Positions 1 through 8,848 are shown, counted from the first letter of the stretch. The stretch is DNA of 64,000 nucleotides from Actinoallomurus bryophytorum (GCF_006716425.1 NZ_VFOZ01000001.1:2294001-2358000); one strand, 5' to 3'. Translations and numbers: made by a program. The notes: generated by a model from the sequence alone, not told the origin.

Positions 1-809
1 ACCCCGGGCGGAGCCCAGCAACACCGATACCGGCGTAGAAGGTTGACGACATTCTTCGCCACGCTCGCTCCAGCTGAGCCAAGACCGCCAACCCCTCCGG
101 GAAAGCTGCTGGATCAGGTACGCCGACCTGGCGCCGCACGACCCGCTTGCAGTGGTGCCCTTGCCTACGCGCTGATCGTGATCGTGGCTCGGCGTCTCAG
201 GGTCGCGGCAATAGTCCAGTGGCTCCACCTTCGCCTTCAGCTCGGTCCCGGGCTATACCGCGACTGGACGAGAGCTGCAGGGACATGAGGATGGAACACC
301 TACCGTTACAGGCGTCGACGACCAGCGCTGGTCCCCCGCTGAAGGTGGAACCATCACCTCAGGGGTGACCGTGCACGATGACGCCGGTCTGTTGCTCCAT
401 CGGCAGCTTGGGCTGGACAGAGCCCAAGCTGCGGAAGTGCAGCAGGAGCGCGCACGCCGGTACTGCGAGGCAGTACGCCTGGGCGCGAGATCCTTCTCGC
501 CGGCGTTGCGATCAGGGTGAACGACAGGACTTCGACGCGATCACGGCGAGCGCAGGGCCTCCTTGATCGAGCCAAGAGGCCTGGATGCGGGCCACCGTCC
601 AGAGCGCGACCAGCGATCGTCCGGGCCAGGACGAACCACGACGATCTCACCTTTGAGCCGCCGACCGGGCAGCGGTCGGCCCCAGGATCGATTCGGTTCG
701 GGTGCGGAGCGGGTAAAGCGCCAGAGCGCGCACGCCGCGAGGCCGTCGAGCCGTCTCGCATGTACGTGAAAGCTACGGGGCGGTCGCCTGCAGCAGGTCG
801 AGGGGCGGT
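1..809. other. No supported gene
   Basis: I see no convincing gene here. Every longer reading frame has the arginine/proline-rich composition of shadow frames. One short frame (GTG 365 to TGA 520, about 51 residues) has a more natural composition (LLLHRQLGLDRAQAAEVQQ) but no ribosome binding site or recognisable family. The segment is probably decayed sequence or the edge of an accessory region. Confidence 0.5.
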
Positions 810-1583
810 TCAGGTGTCTTTGAGAAGTTCGGCGCGGAGGCCGGTCAGGGCGCGGTTAATGAGCCGGGAGATGTGCATCTGAGACAGGTGCATCTCCTCG
901 GCGATTTCGGTCTGGGTCTTGTTGCCGTAGAAGCGGTGCAGCAGGATCATGCGTTCCCGCTCGGGGAGTCCGTCGAGTAGTGGGCGCAGGGTGACGTGGT
1001 CGACGATGTCCTCGATCGCCGTGTCGTCCCCTCCGATGAGGTCGCCGTAGGTCGCGGCGTCCTCATCGGCGCCGACCGGCGTGTCAAGTGAGACCGGGCG
1101 GTAGGCGTCGAACGTGCCGACCACTTCGATGGCCTCTTCCTCGCCGATCTCAAGGATTTCCGCGATCTCCGGGATGGTCGGCGCGCGATTGTGCTCGCGG
1201 AAGAAGTCTTGCCGGGCATCCCGCATCGCCAACCGGAGCTCTTGGAGGCGGCGGGGCATGCGCAAAAGCCACGTGTGGTCTCGGAAATGTCGTTTCACCT
1301 CACCGGTCATCGTCGGAGCCGCATAAGCCAGGAAACGCTCCCCGCGGGCCGTGTCAAAGCGGTTGATCGCCTTGACGAGACCTAGCATTGCGGCCTGCCG
1401 CACATCCTCGAACGGTTCGTCATATTGTGCGTAGCGCCGCGCAATGCCGTAGGCGACCGGTATATGCATTCGTACCAGCTCCGAGCGGATCTCCTCTCGG
1501 CGCGAGTCCGCGTGTGTCAACGATTCGAGTTCGTTCAGCAACGCCTCAGCGTGGCCGTCGTCGTAGTCGATTCTGGCAGGCAT
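810..1583 (-). CDS. RNA polymerase sigma factor, SigB/SigF/SigG-type
   Basis: A 257-residue group-3 sigma-70 factor. Region 2 runs from about residue 35 to 105 (AYGIARRYAQYDEPFEDVRQAAMLG, then the -10-recognition helix with RGERFLAYA and GEVKRHFRD). Region 3 spans about 110-175 and region 4 about 190-257, ending in the recognition helix LSQMHISRLINRAL. This layout is typical of the actinobacterial general-stress and developmental sigma factors that answer to anti-sigma/anti-anti-sigma partners, whose promoters carry GTTT-like -35 and GGGTA-like -10 boxes. The ATG at 1583 is preferred over the one 12 bp upstream because GGAGG lies 5 bp before it. No anti-sigma gene is adjacent, but a GAF-PP2C phosphatase, the usual partner class, lies 4 kb away. 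Confidence 0.93.
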   Translation of the reverse strand: MPARIDYDDGHAEALLNELESLTHADSRREEIRSELVRMHIPVAYGIARRYAQYDEPFEDVRQAAMLGLVKAINRFDTARGERFLAYAAPTMTGEVKRHFRDHTWLLRMPRRLQELRLAMRDARQDFFREHNRAPTIPEIAEILEIGEEEAIEVVGTFDAYRPVSLDTPVGADEDAATYGDLIGGDDTAIEDIVDHVTLRPLLDGLPERERMILLHRFYGNKTQTEIAEEMHLSQMHISRLINRALTGLRAELLKDT

Positions 1584-2097
1584 GCCGACCTCCATGATGG
1601 GGCTTGACGAAGCGGCATTAGAAACATCGGTCCAGGCGCATTAACCGTTCTCTGCCAATTACCGTAACGGCGCCACGGCTGACTCTCCCGTCAAGTCGAG
1701 GTCTGTAATCTCACAGGCGCTCATTGGTGGGGAGGGAATGTTCCGGCCCTACCGGCCACACGATGGATGGCCTGGTGCATGGCGCGTCCGATCTGGGAAG
1801 CGAGGACGGCGCTCGTACTGCCGGACGATCGGCTGGCCAGCATCTCATCAGCAACTCTGCGGCGTTGAGGGCGAGGGCGAGATGAGCGCGACGTGCATAC
1901 GATCAGGTAAGCGCGGTAGCGCCCACGCGGAAACCTCGAAGTTGAGCACAAACCATCACACGAGCTGATGACCAAGTGATCATCATGTGCTGATGCGTGC
2001 CCGTTCGGTCGTTCGGCCTGAGCCTCCAGATCGGACCTCACCTGTTCCCCTCCATGCCATGTTGGTGACCCGATATCGGATCACGCGCCGCAGCTTC
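1584..2097. other. Intergenic, no supported gene
   Basis: About 500 bp between the divergent sigma genes. Both strands are open only in low-complexity shadow frames. It must contain the promoter of the leftward sigma gene. A moderately AT-rich patch near 1640-1670 (ACGGTTAATG, GGTAATTGG on the minus strand) is the only hint of one. Confidence 0.4.
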
Positions 2098-2172
2098 GTG
2101 ATCGCTTGCGGTGATGAGCTTTGCTCGGATTGCCGGTGTCCGCGGTCGGGCCGGTGGTCTTGGCTGGAGCGG
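2098..2172 (+). promoter_or_regulatory. Shared upstream element, copy A (ECF sigma gene)
   Basis: First of four colinear, roughly 75-bp elements. It opens with GTGATCGCTTGCGGTGATG, has a GTGTCC block about 40 bp in, and 15 bp later GGTCTTGGCTGG. The same blocks at the same spacings occur at 3554, 8413 and 8939. This copy lies 183 bp upstream of the ECF sigma start codon. The GTTTCC-type block and the later GG(T/C)TTG block resemble the layout of SigB-family promoters, which is inference. Confidence 0.6.
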
Positions 2173-2280
2173 TCGGCCGTCCTCGGGACGGTTTCGCCGA
2201 CGTCTTCGGGTCCTCCGATGTGTCCTTTGTCGCGGAGATCCCGAAGGTCACTAGCGGTCGCGTTTCGAAGGAGGAGCCGC

Positions 2281-2874
2281 ATGATCGGTCTGGAGGATGG
2301 CTTGGAGCTGGAGGAACTGATGGGCCGGGTGGCCTGCGGTGACGGTGAAGCCTTCAAGCGTGTGTACGCGGTGGTGTCCGGACCCGTCTATGGGCTGGTG
2401 GCGCAGGTGCTGCGCGATCGAGTCCAATGCGAGCAGGTGACCGAAGAAGTGCTGGTGGAGTTGTGGCAGACGGCGCCACGCTATGAAGCGGCCCACGACG
2501 ACGTGATGGGGTGGGTGATGTCTGTTGCGCATCGGCGTGCGGTGGATCGGAGACGCGCCGACCGAGGCGGTCACATCGGTGCGGACGGATCCGACCGGGG
2601 GACGGCAGCCGCCCGGCGTTTGGGCCAGGGCACCGGTGAAGGCGACACACGGACAGAGCATCAGCAGGTGCGGCACGGCTGGGACACTCTCACCGAGATG
2701 CAACGCGAGGCGGTCACGCTGACCTACTACGCCGGCCATACCTACCGGCAGGTCGCCGCCCATCTCAATACCTCTCATGACGCGATCAAGACATCGCTGC
2801 ACGATGCCCTGATGCACCTCGCGGCCCACCGGACCGCCGAGATCCCCAGCGAAGACATCAGCCAACTGGCCTGA
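2281..2874 (+). CDS. ECF-family RNA polymerase sigma factor
   Basis: A 197-residue sigma factor with region 2 (residues about 10-80: FKRVYAVVSGPVYGLVAQVL, VTEEVLVELWQTAPRY, VMSVAHRRAVDRRR) and region 4 (about 130-180: LTEMQREAVTLTYYAGHTYRQVAAHLNTS). The order and the AHRRAVD motif match the SigK/ECF19-like group of actinobacterial ECF factors. The reading frame is open for about 290 bp upstream, but ATG 2281 has a strong AAGGAGGAG site 6-8 bp before it and the upstream residues look non-coding. No adjacent RskA-like anti-sigma gene is present, which is unusual for this group. The shared upstream element A precedes it. Confidence 0.88.
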   Translation: MIGLEDGLELEELMGRVACGDGEAFKRVYAVVSGPVYGLVAQVLRDRVQCEQVTEEVLVELWQTAPRYEAAHDDVMGWVMSVAHRRAVDRRRADRGGHIGADGSDRGTAAARRLGQGTGEGDTRTEHQQVRHGWDTLTEMQREAVTLTYYAGHTYRQVAAHLNTSHDAIKTSLHDALMHLAAHRTAEIPSEDISQLA

Positions 2875-3285
2875 GACAGGAACCGAACGTCAGGAACGCT
2901 TGATCAGCCAGTGTCAACGTCGCTCGAAATCTGGCTCTTTCGGCAGCATTGGCTTGATCCTGCGAGCTGGGTGATCGTCTGAAGCGGATCGGCATGGCAC
3001 AGCGCTGCCACAAAGAGGTCGATACCCAAAAGTGTTACAGCGGTCAGTGGAAGCGGTGTTGGCGCATCTGAGCCTCACTCTCCTGTTTGTGCACCCGCTC
3101 ATCATGGCCGATCTGACGGAACAGATCCGAGCGCGAGACGAATTGGCCGTAGCCATCCGCGAACTCGGATTCGAACGGAACGGTCTCCCACTCAGGATGT
3201 TCGGCGACATCGTCATGTACTCATGCTCGGCGTGATCTTCGAAACCGGCATTGAGGCTGTAGGACCAGCCCGGACGGATCACAAA
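2875..3285. other. Intergenic, no supported gene
   Basis: About 410 bp after the ECF sigma gene. A 67-residue frame at 3032-3235 on the plus strand has plausible composition in its middle (MADLTEQIRARDELAVAIRE) but no start signal or known family. It may be a further gene fragment next to the LysR remnant. Confidence 0.35.
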
Positions 3286-3409
3286 CAGCAGCCAGCCGCT
3301 GTAGTTGTTGGCTCAGCGCCGACTGCACGATGTGTTCGTGCGCGGCCGCCTGGCCGAAGTGCAGCTCTTCGGCCTGGGTGAGGAAGTAGCGAAGCTGGCG
3401 GAGCTCCAT
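3286..3409 (-). pseudogene. LysR-family regulator, N-terminal fragment
   Basis: About 41 codons match the opening of LysR-type regulators: MELRQLRYFLTQAEELHFGQ, then the recognition helix QSALSQQLQRLAA. Downstream of LAAV the frame loses all similarity and stops. The co-inducer-binding domain (about 250 residues) is missing, so this is a truncated remnant. The frame extends 5 codons upstream to ATG 3424, but MELRQLRYF is the usual LysR start. Confidence 0.75.
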
Positions 3410-3553
3410 TCCTGCCACCTCCACCGAACGGCAGGCGGGTAGGAACGACCCGCCCTCGCCGACATCCAGGGGTCAGGATGCCGGCGTCTTGCGTCCGGTT
3501 TCTCACTTCCCTGAGCGTCACCGTTCAATCCGCCCCTGGGTGACACCGCTCAC

Positions 3554-3628
3554 ACGATCACGTCAAGTGATGAGGATTGCTCGGGTTGCCTGTTTCCGCC
3601 CCGTGCGAGCGGAGGTTGACTGAAGGAG
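3554..3628 (+). promoter_or_regulatory. Shared upstream element, copy B (zinc-finger/desaturase operon)
   Basis: Second copy of the shared element. It reads ACGATCACGTCAAGTGATG, then TTGCTCGGGTTGCCTGTTTCC, and 15 bp later GGAGGTTGACTGA. It lies 116 bp upstream of the first zinc-finger gene. Its block spacing equals that of copies A, C and D, and it is closest to copy C, which precedes the paralogous zinc-finger gene. Confidence 0.65.
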
Positions 3629-3669
3629 TTCGGCTGGCCACCACCGGCACCTCGATCGGGAAGGCCGTC

Positions 3670-3984
3670 ATGACTTCCGATGAGTCCGGCGCGGCCCTGG
3701 ATTTGCGACCTGTCAGCTTGAACGGGTCGGCACCTCGCTGCGAACACCTCGACGCATGTATCCCGGTGACTCCCCGATCGAGCACCTGCGCCGAATGCCT
3801 GAGCGCCGGTGAGAACTGGATCGGCCTCATGGTGTGCCTCACCTGCGGCTGGGTGGCGTGCTCCGATGACTCCTCCGGACGGCATGCGGTCGCGCACTAC
3901 GAAGAAACCGATCATCCGGTGGCCGGCGCCTTGTGCTCCGGGCCCACCTGGAGATGGTGCTATGTGCACCGGCGCGCCGTCTGA
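3670..3984 (+). CDS. UBP-type zinc-finger domain protein (paralogue 1)
   Basis: A 104-residue protein made almost entirely of a ZnF-UBP domain. Conserved ligands are visible: CEHL, CAEC, CLTCGWVAC, then HAVAHYEETDHPV and a terminal WRWCYVH. In eukaryotes this fold binds the free C-terminus of ubiquitin. In actinobacteria small stand-alone versions are widespread and their role is not established. GGGAAGG before ATG 3670 decides the start. The desaturase gene follows 38 bp downstream, so the two probably form an operon. A close paralogue with the same upstream element lies at 8537. Confidence 0.88.
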   Translation: MTSDESGAALDLRPVSLNGSAPRCEHLDACIPVTPRSSTCAECLSAGENWIGLMVCLTCGWVACSDDSSGRHAVAHYEETDHPVAGALCSGPTWRWCYVHRRAV

Positions 3985-4022
3985 ACGGCTGTCGCCAGCC
4001 CCTCAACGCTAAGGAACCACCT

Positions 4023-5102
4023 TTGACCTTTGACACCCTCGAAGCCGAAACGATGCCGGCGGGCGCTCGCCGCGGGCCGCCTGCCACCGGCCGCGGCAGC
4101 GACTACGCCCAGTTGTCCCGCGAAGTGAAACAAAGCGGGCTGCTGAACCGGCGGCCCGGCTACTACTTCCTCAAGGTCGGACTCAACCTGCTCCTCATGG
4201 CCGCTGGATGGACGACCTTCGCCCTGATCGGGCGATCATGGTGGCAGCTGATACTGGCCGTCGCCTTCGCGGTGCTGTTCACCCAGACCGCGTTCGTCGG
4301 CCACGATGCCGGCCACCAGCAGATCTCCAGATCCAAACGCGTCAACGACCTGCTCGGCCGTCTGCACGGCAACCTGCTGATCGGGCTCAGCTACGGCTGG
4401 TGGCTCACCAAGCACAATCGGCACCATGCCCACCCCAACCAGGTCGACCGCGACCCCGACATCGCATCCGGCGCGATCGCCTTCACCCATGACGACGCCC
4501 GTACCCGACGCGGACCGGGCATCTGGCTGGCCCGCCACCAGGCATGGCTGTTCTTTCCCATGCTGCTTCTGGAAGGCCTCAACCTGCACGTCGCCGGCGT
4601 ACGGTCCCTGCTCACCCGCGCCGGAACCTCAAGAATGACCAAGCTGACCGAGGCGGGTCTGCTGGTCGCCCATATCGCCGGCTACCTGACCGCCGTGTTC
4701 TGGGTACTGTCGCCCGCCCAAGCCGTGTGCTTCATCGTCGTCCAGCAGGGCCTGTTCGGCCTGTACATGGGATGCTCGTTCGCGCCCAACCACAAGGGGA
4801 TGCCGATCTTCACCAAGGACGACAAGACCGACTACCTGCGCCGGCAGGTGCTCAGCTCCCGCAACATCCGCGGCGGCCGGTTCACCGACTTCGTCCTCGG
4901 CGGCCTGAACTACCAGATCGAACACCACCTGTTCCCCTCCATGCCACGCCCCAGCCTGCGCCGCGCCCAGACCGTGATCCGTACGTTCTGCGCCCAGCAC
5001 CACATCGCGTACTACGAGACCGGTCTGCTCAACTCCTACGCCCAAGTGCTGCGCCACCTCCACAACGTCGGCGGCCCGCTACGTCCCGAACTGGAGTACT
5101 GA
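4023..5102 (+). CDS. Membrane fatty acid desaturase
   Basis: A 359-residue di-iron acyl-lipid or acyl-CoA desaturase. The three histidine boxes are HDAGH (residues 94-98), HNRHH (131-135) and QIEHH (298-302), the last followed by LFPSMPR. Hydrophobic pairs lie around 50-90 and 205-250. The Q-x-x-H-H third box resembles the linoleoyl-CoA/DesA3-like class. A TTG at 4023 preceded by AAGGA with 7-bp spacing is the likeliest start; ATG 4053 has no ribosome site, and the frame stays open upstream into the previous gene. Its likely role is membrane-lipid unsaturation under stress, with expression shared with the zinc-finger gene. Confidence 0.9.
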   Translation: MTFDTLEAETMPAGARRGPPATGRGSDYAQLSREVKQSGLLNRRPGYYFLKVGLNLLLMAAGWTTFALIGRSWWQLILAVAFAVLFTQTAFVGHDAGHQQISRSKRVNDLLGRLHGNLLIGLSYGWWLTKHNRHHAHPNQVDRDPDIASGAIAFTHDDARTRRGPGIWLARHQAWLFFPMLLLEGLNLHVAGVRSLLTRAGTSRMTKLTEAGLLVAHIAGYLTAVFWVLSPAQAVCFIVVQQGLFGLYMGCSFAPNHKGMPIFTKDDKTDYLRRQVLSSRNIRGGRFTDFVLGGLNYQIEHHLFPSMPRPSLRRAQTVIRTFCAQHHIAYYETGLLNSYAQVLRHLHNVGGPLRPELEY

Positions 5103-5118
5103 GCCCGGTAGACATACC

Positions 5119-5178
5119 AGGGCCTCTGGAAACGGCGCGGATGCCATACGCGGCACCGCACCGATCGCCAGAGGCCCT
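5119..5178 (+). terminator. Hairpin terminator after the desaturase operon
   Basis: Perfect 11-bp inverted arms AGGGCCTCTGG (5119-5129) and CCAGAGGCCCT (5168-5178) enclose a 38-nt loop and are followed by a T-rich TCTTC. It sits 17 bp after the desaturase stop codon. The long loop is unusual for an intrinsic terminator. Confidence 0.6.
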
Positions 5179-5402
5179 TCTTCAAACCGGGATCGCCCGT
5201 ATCGACCATCCCGACCGGCGCTACCCGGCCATGACCGGTTCGGCGCGTTTCCAGCGCGGTGCAGTCCGACCGCGGCGCGATCCGGACCTGTTCGCAGTAC
5301 GCGAGACGCTGGTCGAGCATCTGCGGGGCGTAACGCAGCCGGCCTTTCACCGGGCCCTCCGTGGCGCTCGGCCAAAGAACATGAACTTCGCCACTAGGCG
5401 TA

Positions 5403-5660
5403 TCAGTTGATCATGAGTCTGACTTGTTCGTGGGAGCAGTTCAGGGCGGTGGCGATGCGCCGCAGGGACCAGCCTCCCGCCCGTGCGGCGGCGATGGCCT
5501 CATGCTGGGCGAGGTCGTGGACTTCGCTGAAACTGCGGTGAAGCAGGGCCAGGGCGTTCAGCCGCTGGTCGATGGGGGCGTCCTGGAGGCTTTCCCGCAG
5601 GGTGGTGAGCTGACCGGTGATCTGCTGGACCGCGTGGCTCCAGGTCGTCTCGGTGGACAC
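5403..5660 (-). CDS. Small HTH-like protein
   Basis: An 85-residue protein, helical throughout, ending in a helix-turn-helix-like segment (AARAGGWSLRRIATALNCSH, then EQVRLMIN). The GW-x-x-IA-x-x-L pattern recurs in the protein at 9274, so both may be small DNA-binding regulators. It is encoded 84 bp downstream of the GAF-PP2C phosphatase on the same strand and may be cotranscribed. No specific family is recognised. Confidence 0.7.
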   Translation of the reverse strand: MSTETTWSHAVQQITGQLTTLRESLQDAPIDQRLNALALLHRSFSEVHDLAQHEAIAAARAGGWSLRRIATALNCSHEQVRLMIN

Positions 5661-5744
5661 GGTGTCGCCTTCCGTGACGCATCCGGGAGCCTGGCAGGCC
5701 GCCGATCTGCTGCTGTGAAGGCCACCGTAGCCCTCCCGAACGGG

Positions 5745-7088
5745 TCACGACCGTGGCGGGACGCGCAGAACAAGCAAGGCGGTGTCGTCGCTGGCCCAGT
5801 CGCCGCTGTGCTCGGCAAGGATCTCACTGAGGTGGGTGACGATGCCGGCCGCGTCCAGGCCGCGGCATCCCGCGAACGCGGCGGCCAAGGCGTCCTCACC
5901 GAATTGGGGACGATCCCCGGAGGAGGTGGTCCGGCGGGCGCGGGCCTCGGTGGCGCCGTCGGTGTAGAGCAACAGGGTGTCGCCCGGGGCAAGGCGGAAC
6001 CGGACATCGTTCAGCAGCACGTCGGGAAAGACGCCGAGCAAAGTGCCGGGCCGTCCGACCTGCTGGACTCGGCCATCGGCGCGGCGGATCAGCGCCGGTA
6101 GGTGTCCGGCGGTGCACAGCCGTCCCGCGATCCCACCGCCCGTAGTGCGGAAGGTGACATAGACGGCGGTCAGGAACCGGTCTCCTATTCGCTGTTCAAG
6201 GAGTGCGGAGTTCAGCCGCTCGCACACGAGGGCGGGAGAGAGGTGCTGGGTGGCCTCGGCGCGCAGGGTGTAGCGGGCCAGGGCGGTGACCTTGGCGGCT
6301 TCGGTGCCCTTGCCGCACACGTCGCCCATTACGGTGCACCACCACGGGCCCTTGGCATGGAAGAGGTCATAGAAGTCACCGACCACCGTGGTGCCGCCGG
6401 CAGCCGGCAGATAGGACGCCGCGGTCTCCAGACCCGGCACCTGCTGCAGGACCGGGGGCAGCAGGCTGTCTTGGAGACTGCGGGCCAAAGCGCTCGAGGT
6501 ACGCAGGGCGTCTTGCGCGGTGACGAGCGCATCTTGAGCGACGGTCAGTGAGGTGCGCAGGTTGATCTCGTTGCTCACCGCCCGAGCCATCGTGGCCAGA
6601 CTCGACAGTTCCGCGGGTTGCCACGTGTGCGGGTTCTCATCAATGACGCACATGCTGCCCAGCACCTCCCCGCCAGGGGCGAGGATCGGGTAGCCGGCCC
6701 ACGCGCCGATCTTCATGGGCACCACCGAGGGATGCCCACTCGTACGGGGGTCGGCGGCCGCGTCTTCGATCACGAACGGCTCCCCGCCCAGACCGACCAG
6801 GAAGTAACAGAAACTCTCCCGTACGGGATTCTGCCGCGTCGGCAACTCCGGAGCGTTCACCCCGACGCACGACTTCCAGAACGAGCGGTGATCGTCGACC
6901 AGCGTGATGAACGCACGCGTGCAGCCGGTCACCGAGGCCGCCAGCTGCGCCAGGTCCTCGAAGGCGTCTTCCGGGCCGGTCTCGAGCAACCCCGTCGCCG
7001 TCACGGCGGCCAACCGCCCCGGATCCGAAAGTGCAGCCGGCAGGCCATCGGGCCGCAACCCGCCGGCGAACACGACTCCCCGCGTCAC
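5745..7088 (-). CDS. GAF domain-containing PP2C (SpoIIE/RsbU-type) phosphatase
   Basis: About 447 residues. An N-terminal GAF sensor domain (about 20-170; SFWKSCVGV, RESFCYFLV, GYPILAPGGEVLGSMCVID) is followed by a short helical linker and a SpoIIE-type PP2C domain (about 215-445). Metal-binding aspartates are visible in GGTTVVGDFYDLF, VMGDVCGKG, LLYTDGATEAR and SDDTALLVLRV. Such enzymes dephosphorylate anti-anti-sigma factors to release SigB-type sigma factors, so the SigB-like gene at 810 is a plausible downstream target (inference). GTG 7088, with GGGGAAGA just upstream, is the chosen start; the frame remains open further upstream. A 17-bp palindrome lies about 80 bp before it. Confidence 0.9.
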   Translation of the reverse strand: MTRGVVFAGGLRPDGLPAALSDPGRLAAVTATGLLETGPEDAFEDLAQLAASVTGCTRAFITLVDDHRSFWKSCVGVNAPELPTRQNPVRESFCYFLVGLGGEPFVIEDAAADPRTSGHPSVVPMKIGAWAGYPILAPGGEVLGSMCVIDENPHTWQPAELSSLATMARAVSNEINLRTSLTVAQDALVTAQDALRTSSALARSLQDSLLPPVLQQVPGLETAASYLPAAGGTTVVGDFYDLFHAKGPWWCTVMGDVCGKGTEAAKVTALARYTLRAEATQHLSPALVCERLNSALLEQRIGDRFLTAVYVTFRTTGGGIAGRLCTAGHLPALIRRADGRVQQVGRPGTLLGVFPDVLLNDVRFRLAPGDTLLLYTDGATEARARRTTSSGDRPQFGEDALAAAFAGCRGLDAAGIVTHLSEILAEHSGDWASDDTALLVLRVPPRS

Positions 7089-7165
7089 TCTTCCCCGCCT
7101 CGATCCCCCGGCCACGGCTTCCCGCAGACACCCGTACCGAACGATCGCGGAGCCACCAGGCCACA

Positions 7166-7182
7166 CGTCAAAATATTTGACG
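7166..7182. promoter_or_regulatory. Perfect 17-bp palindrome upstream of the GAF-PP2C gene
   Basis: CGTCAAA-ATA-TTTGACG is an exact dyad 78 bp upstream of the phosphatase start, in an AT-rich pocket within GC-rich DNA. It has the size and symmetry of a dimeric repressor or activator operator. No regulator gene next to it identifies the binder. Confidence 0.5.
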
Positions 7183-7733
7183 CAAGACAACAATAACCCG
7201 CCGCGGTGGCCTCGGTCAGCGCATACGGCCAGCCGCTCAATCGTTGGCCGGCACCATCGGGGCGATGATCTCTTCGTCGTAACGGGGCGCGGCGCCGCCA
7301 CGGGGGGCCGCCCTACCGCCCATACGCGCGCGAAGATGCGATGACGGGCCTGAGACGAGGACCGGTTAGCGTCCGGATCGCCTCAGCATCCTTGGAGGCT
7401 CCCGACCGCGCCAGCAGGACGAGCCAGCCGAGTAGACGGACGGAAATGAGATAGAGGAGGCCGTAGCGATCCTGCTCGTCGCCGACATCGTCCGCTTACC
7501 GAACAGAGAACCCCAGGTCGGGACCGGTGGCCGAGTTTCCGGCACCCAGAAGAACTTGAGAAACCCGGCGCTCTTGCTGACGCGTGACAATCAAGGTTCG
7601 CGCCGAGCCATGGAGGGCATCACCGACAGTAAGGTCGATGCGGCCGGCACGGAGGGCGCCGCGGGCCGAGCGCGGTCTATGGCCCGGCGGACTGACATGA
7701 CACCAGCGGATGGGCTTGGGCCGGGAAAGGCCG
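7183..7733. other. Intergenic, no supported gene
   Basis: About 550 bp between the divergent phosphatase and membrane-protein genes. Frames on both strands are short and compositionally unconvincing. The right part presumably holds the promoter of the 7734 gene. Confidence 0.35.
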
Positions 7734-8270
7734 ATGGACATGCCGATGCTCACACCACTACCGGCGGCGGTCCGTGCGGCCGCACGCGGCCTGGTCGGCG
7801 CCATGGCGATGACCGGCGTGCGTACGTTCACCGAGAGCGCCGGCATCCTGGTGGAAAGCCCGCCCGAGGCGATCGTCGCCGAACACGCTCCGCAGAAGCT
7901 CCGGCGCCTCGGCGAGGGGCACCGAACTGCGATCACCGAACTCTGCCACTGGGCGTTCGGGGCCGCGGGCGGCGCGATGTTCTCGGCTTTGCCGCAACCC
8001 CTGCGCAAGCATCCGCTGACCGGCCCCGCCTACGGCCTGGCGATCTGGCTCAGCTTCGAGATAGGTCTCGCACCGCTGCTCGGGCTACAACACGCCAAAG
8101 CACAACGGCCCGTCAGCCGCGCCGTTCTCGCCCTCGACCACATCATGTACGGCATCGTGGTGGCCGGCCACCTCGCGCCCGAACAATCCCCCTCTCTTCA
8201 TCGAAGATCCCGCTCTCATCGATTCGCTCGACTCACCGCGCCACCCACCCGCAGGCGCTCTGCTGCCTAG
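7734..8270 (+). CDS. Predicted membrane protein
   Basis: About 178 residues with several glycine/alanine-rich hydrophobic segments: AARGLVGAMAMTGVRTF near the N-terminus, AFGAAGGAMFSALP, AYGLAIWLSFEIGLAPLLGL and HIMYGIVVAGHL. The charged HRTAITELCHWAFG segment resembles small actinobacterial DUF1440-like or DUF6789-like membrane proteins, which is a weak assignment. After AGHLAPEQ the last 30 residues are an arginine/serine-rich tail out of character with the rest, so a late frameshift may have replaced the natural C-terminus. Starts at 7734 or 7740 are both possible after GGGAAAGG. Confidence 0.6.
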   Translation: MDMPMLTPLPAAVRAAARGLVGAMAMTGVRTFTESAGILVESPPEAIVAEHAPQKLRRLGEGHRTAITELCHWAFGAAGGAMFSALPQPLRKHPLTGPAYGLAIWLSFEIGLAPLLGLQHAKAQRPVSRAVLALDHIMYGIVVAGHLAPEQSPSLHRRSRSHRFARLTAPPTRRRSAA

Positions 8271-8412
8271 CAGGAAGCGCACCGTGGACGCGGCCGGTGC
8301 CGATGTGACAGGTGATTTGAATTCTGTGTCCAGCACCATGGCTGGGGAGAGACCAGGCCCCTTGGACCTCCACTTAGGTCCGTGCAGGCAGTCTCCTCAC
8401 CGGCGTTGGCGG

Positions 8413-8487
8413 GTGATCGGCTGTGGTGATGGGCTTTGGCCGGGCCGGGTGTTTCCGACATGACAGCGGCGGGCTTGACTGAGGAGG
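8413..8487 (+). promoter_or_regulatory. Shared upstream element, copy C (second zinc-finger gene)
   Basis: Third copy. It reads GTGATCGGCTGTGGTGATG, then GGTGTTTCCGACATGACAGC, and GGGCTTGACTGAGGAGG. It lies 124 bp upstream of the zinc-finger start at 8537, nearly the distance seen for copy B. Confidence 0.65.
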
Positions 8488-8536
8488 AACAGCCGGGGCC
8501 GTGCCCGGTCTCCCCAGCATGACGAAGGAACCTGCC

Positions 8537-8848
8537 ATGGTCCCCAACCAGACCGAGGCCCTGGACGCCCCCGCGGTCAGCGCGAACGGCCAGGCACCAC
8601 GCTGTGAGCACCTCGACGGGCTAACACCGGTCACCCCTCAGACCAGCTTCTGCCCGGACTGCCGAGCCGACGAGGACCGCCGGGCGACCCTGCTGATCTG
8701 CCTGACCTGTGGCCGGGTGGCATGTTCGGACGGCTCACCCAACCAGCACGCCAAAGCCCACCACGAAAAGACCCACCACCCGATCGCCGCAGCCGTAGAA
8801 CCGGGCCCGCGATGGAGATGGTGCTACGTGCACCAGCGTCTTGTCTGA
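8537..8848 (+). CDS. UBP-type zinc-finger domain protein (paralogue 2)
   Basis: A 103-residue paralogue of the 3670 protein sharing the whole ligand pattern: CEHLDG, CPDC, CLTCGRVAC, HAKAHHEKTHHPI, and the terminal RWRWCYVHQRLV. ATG 8537 is preceded by GAAGGA at 9-bp spacing; an in-frame ATG 18 bp upstream lacks a site. Unlike paralogue 1 it is not followed by a desaturase. The conservation of both protein and upstream element points to duplication of the whole unit. Confidence 0.88.
   Translation: MVPNQTEALDAPAVSANGQAPRCEHLDGLTPVTPQTSFCPDCRADEDRRATLLICLTCGRVACSDGSPNQHAKAHHEKTHHPIAAAVEPGPRWRWCYVHQRLV

Noticed and set aside
1987-2280. An upstream extension of the ECF sigma factor to 295 residues
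   Set aside because: The extra 98 residues are arginine/serine-rich with no similarity, and ATG 2281 has a strong ribosome site.
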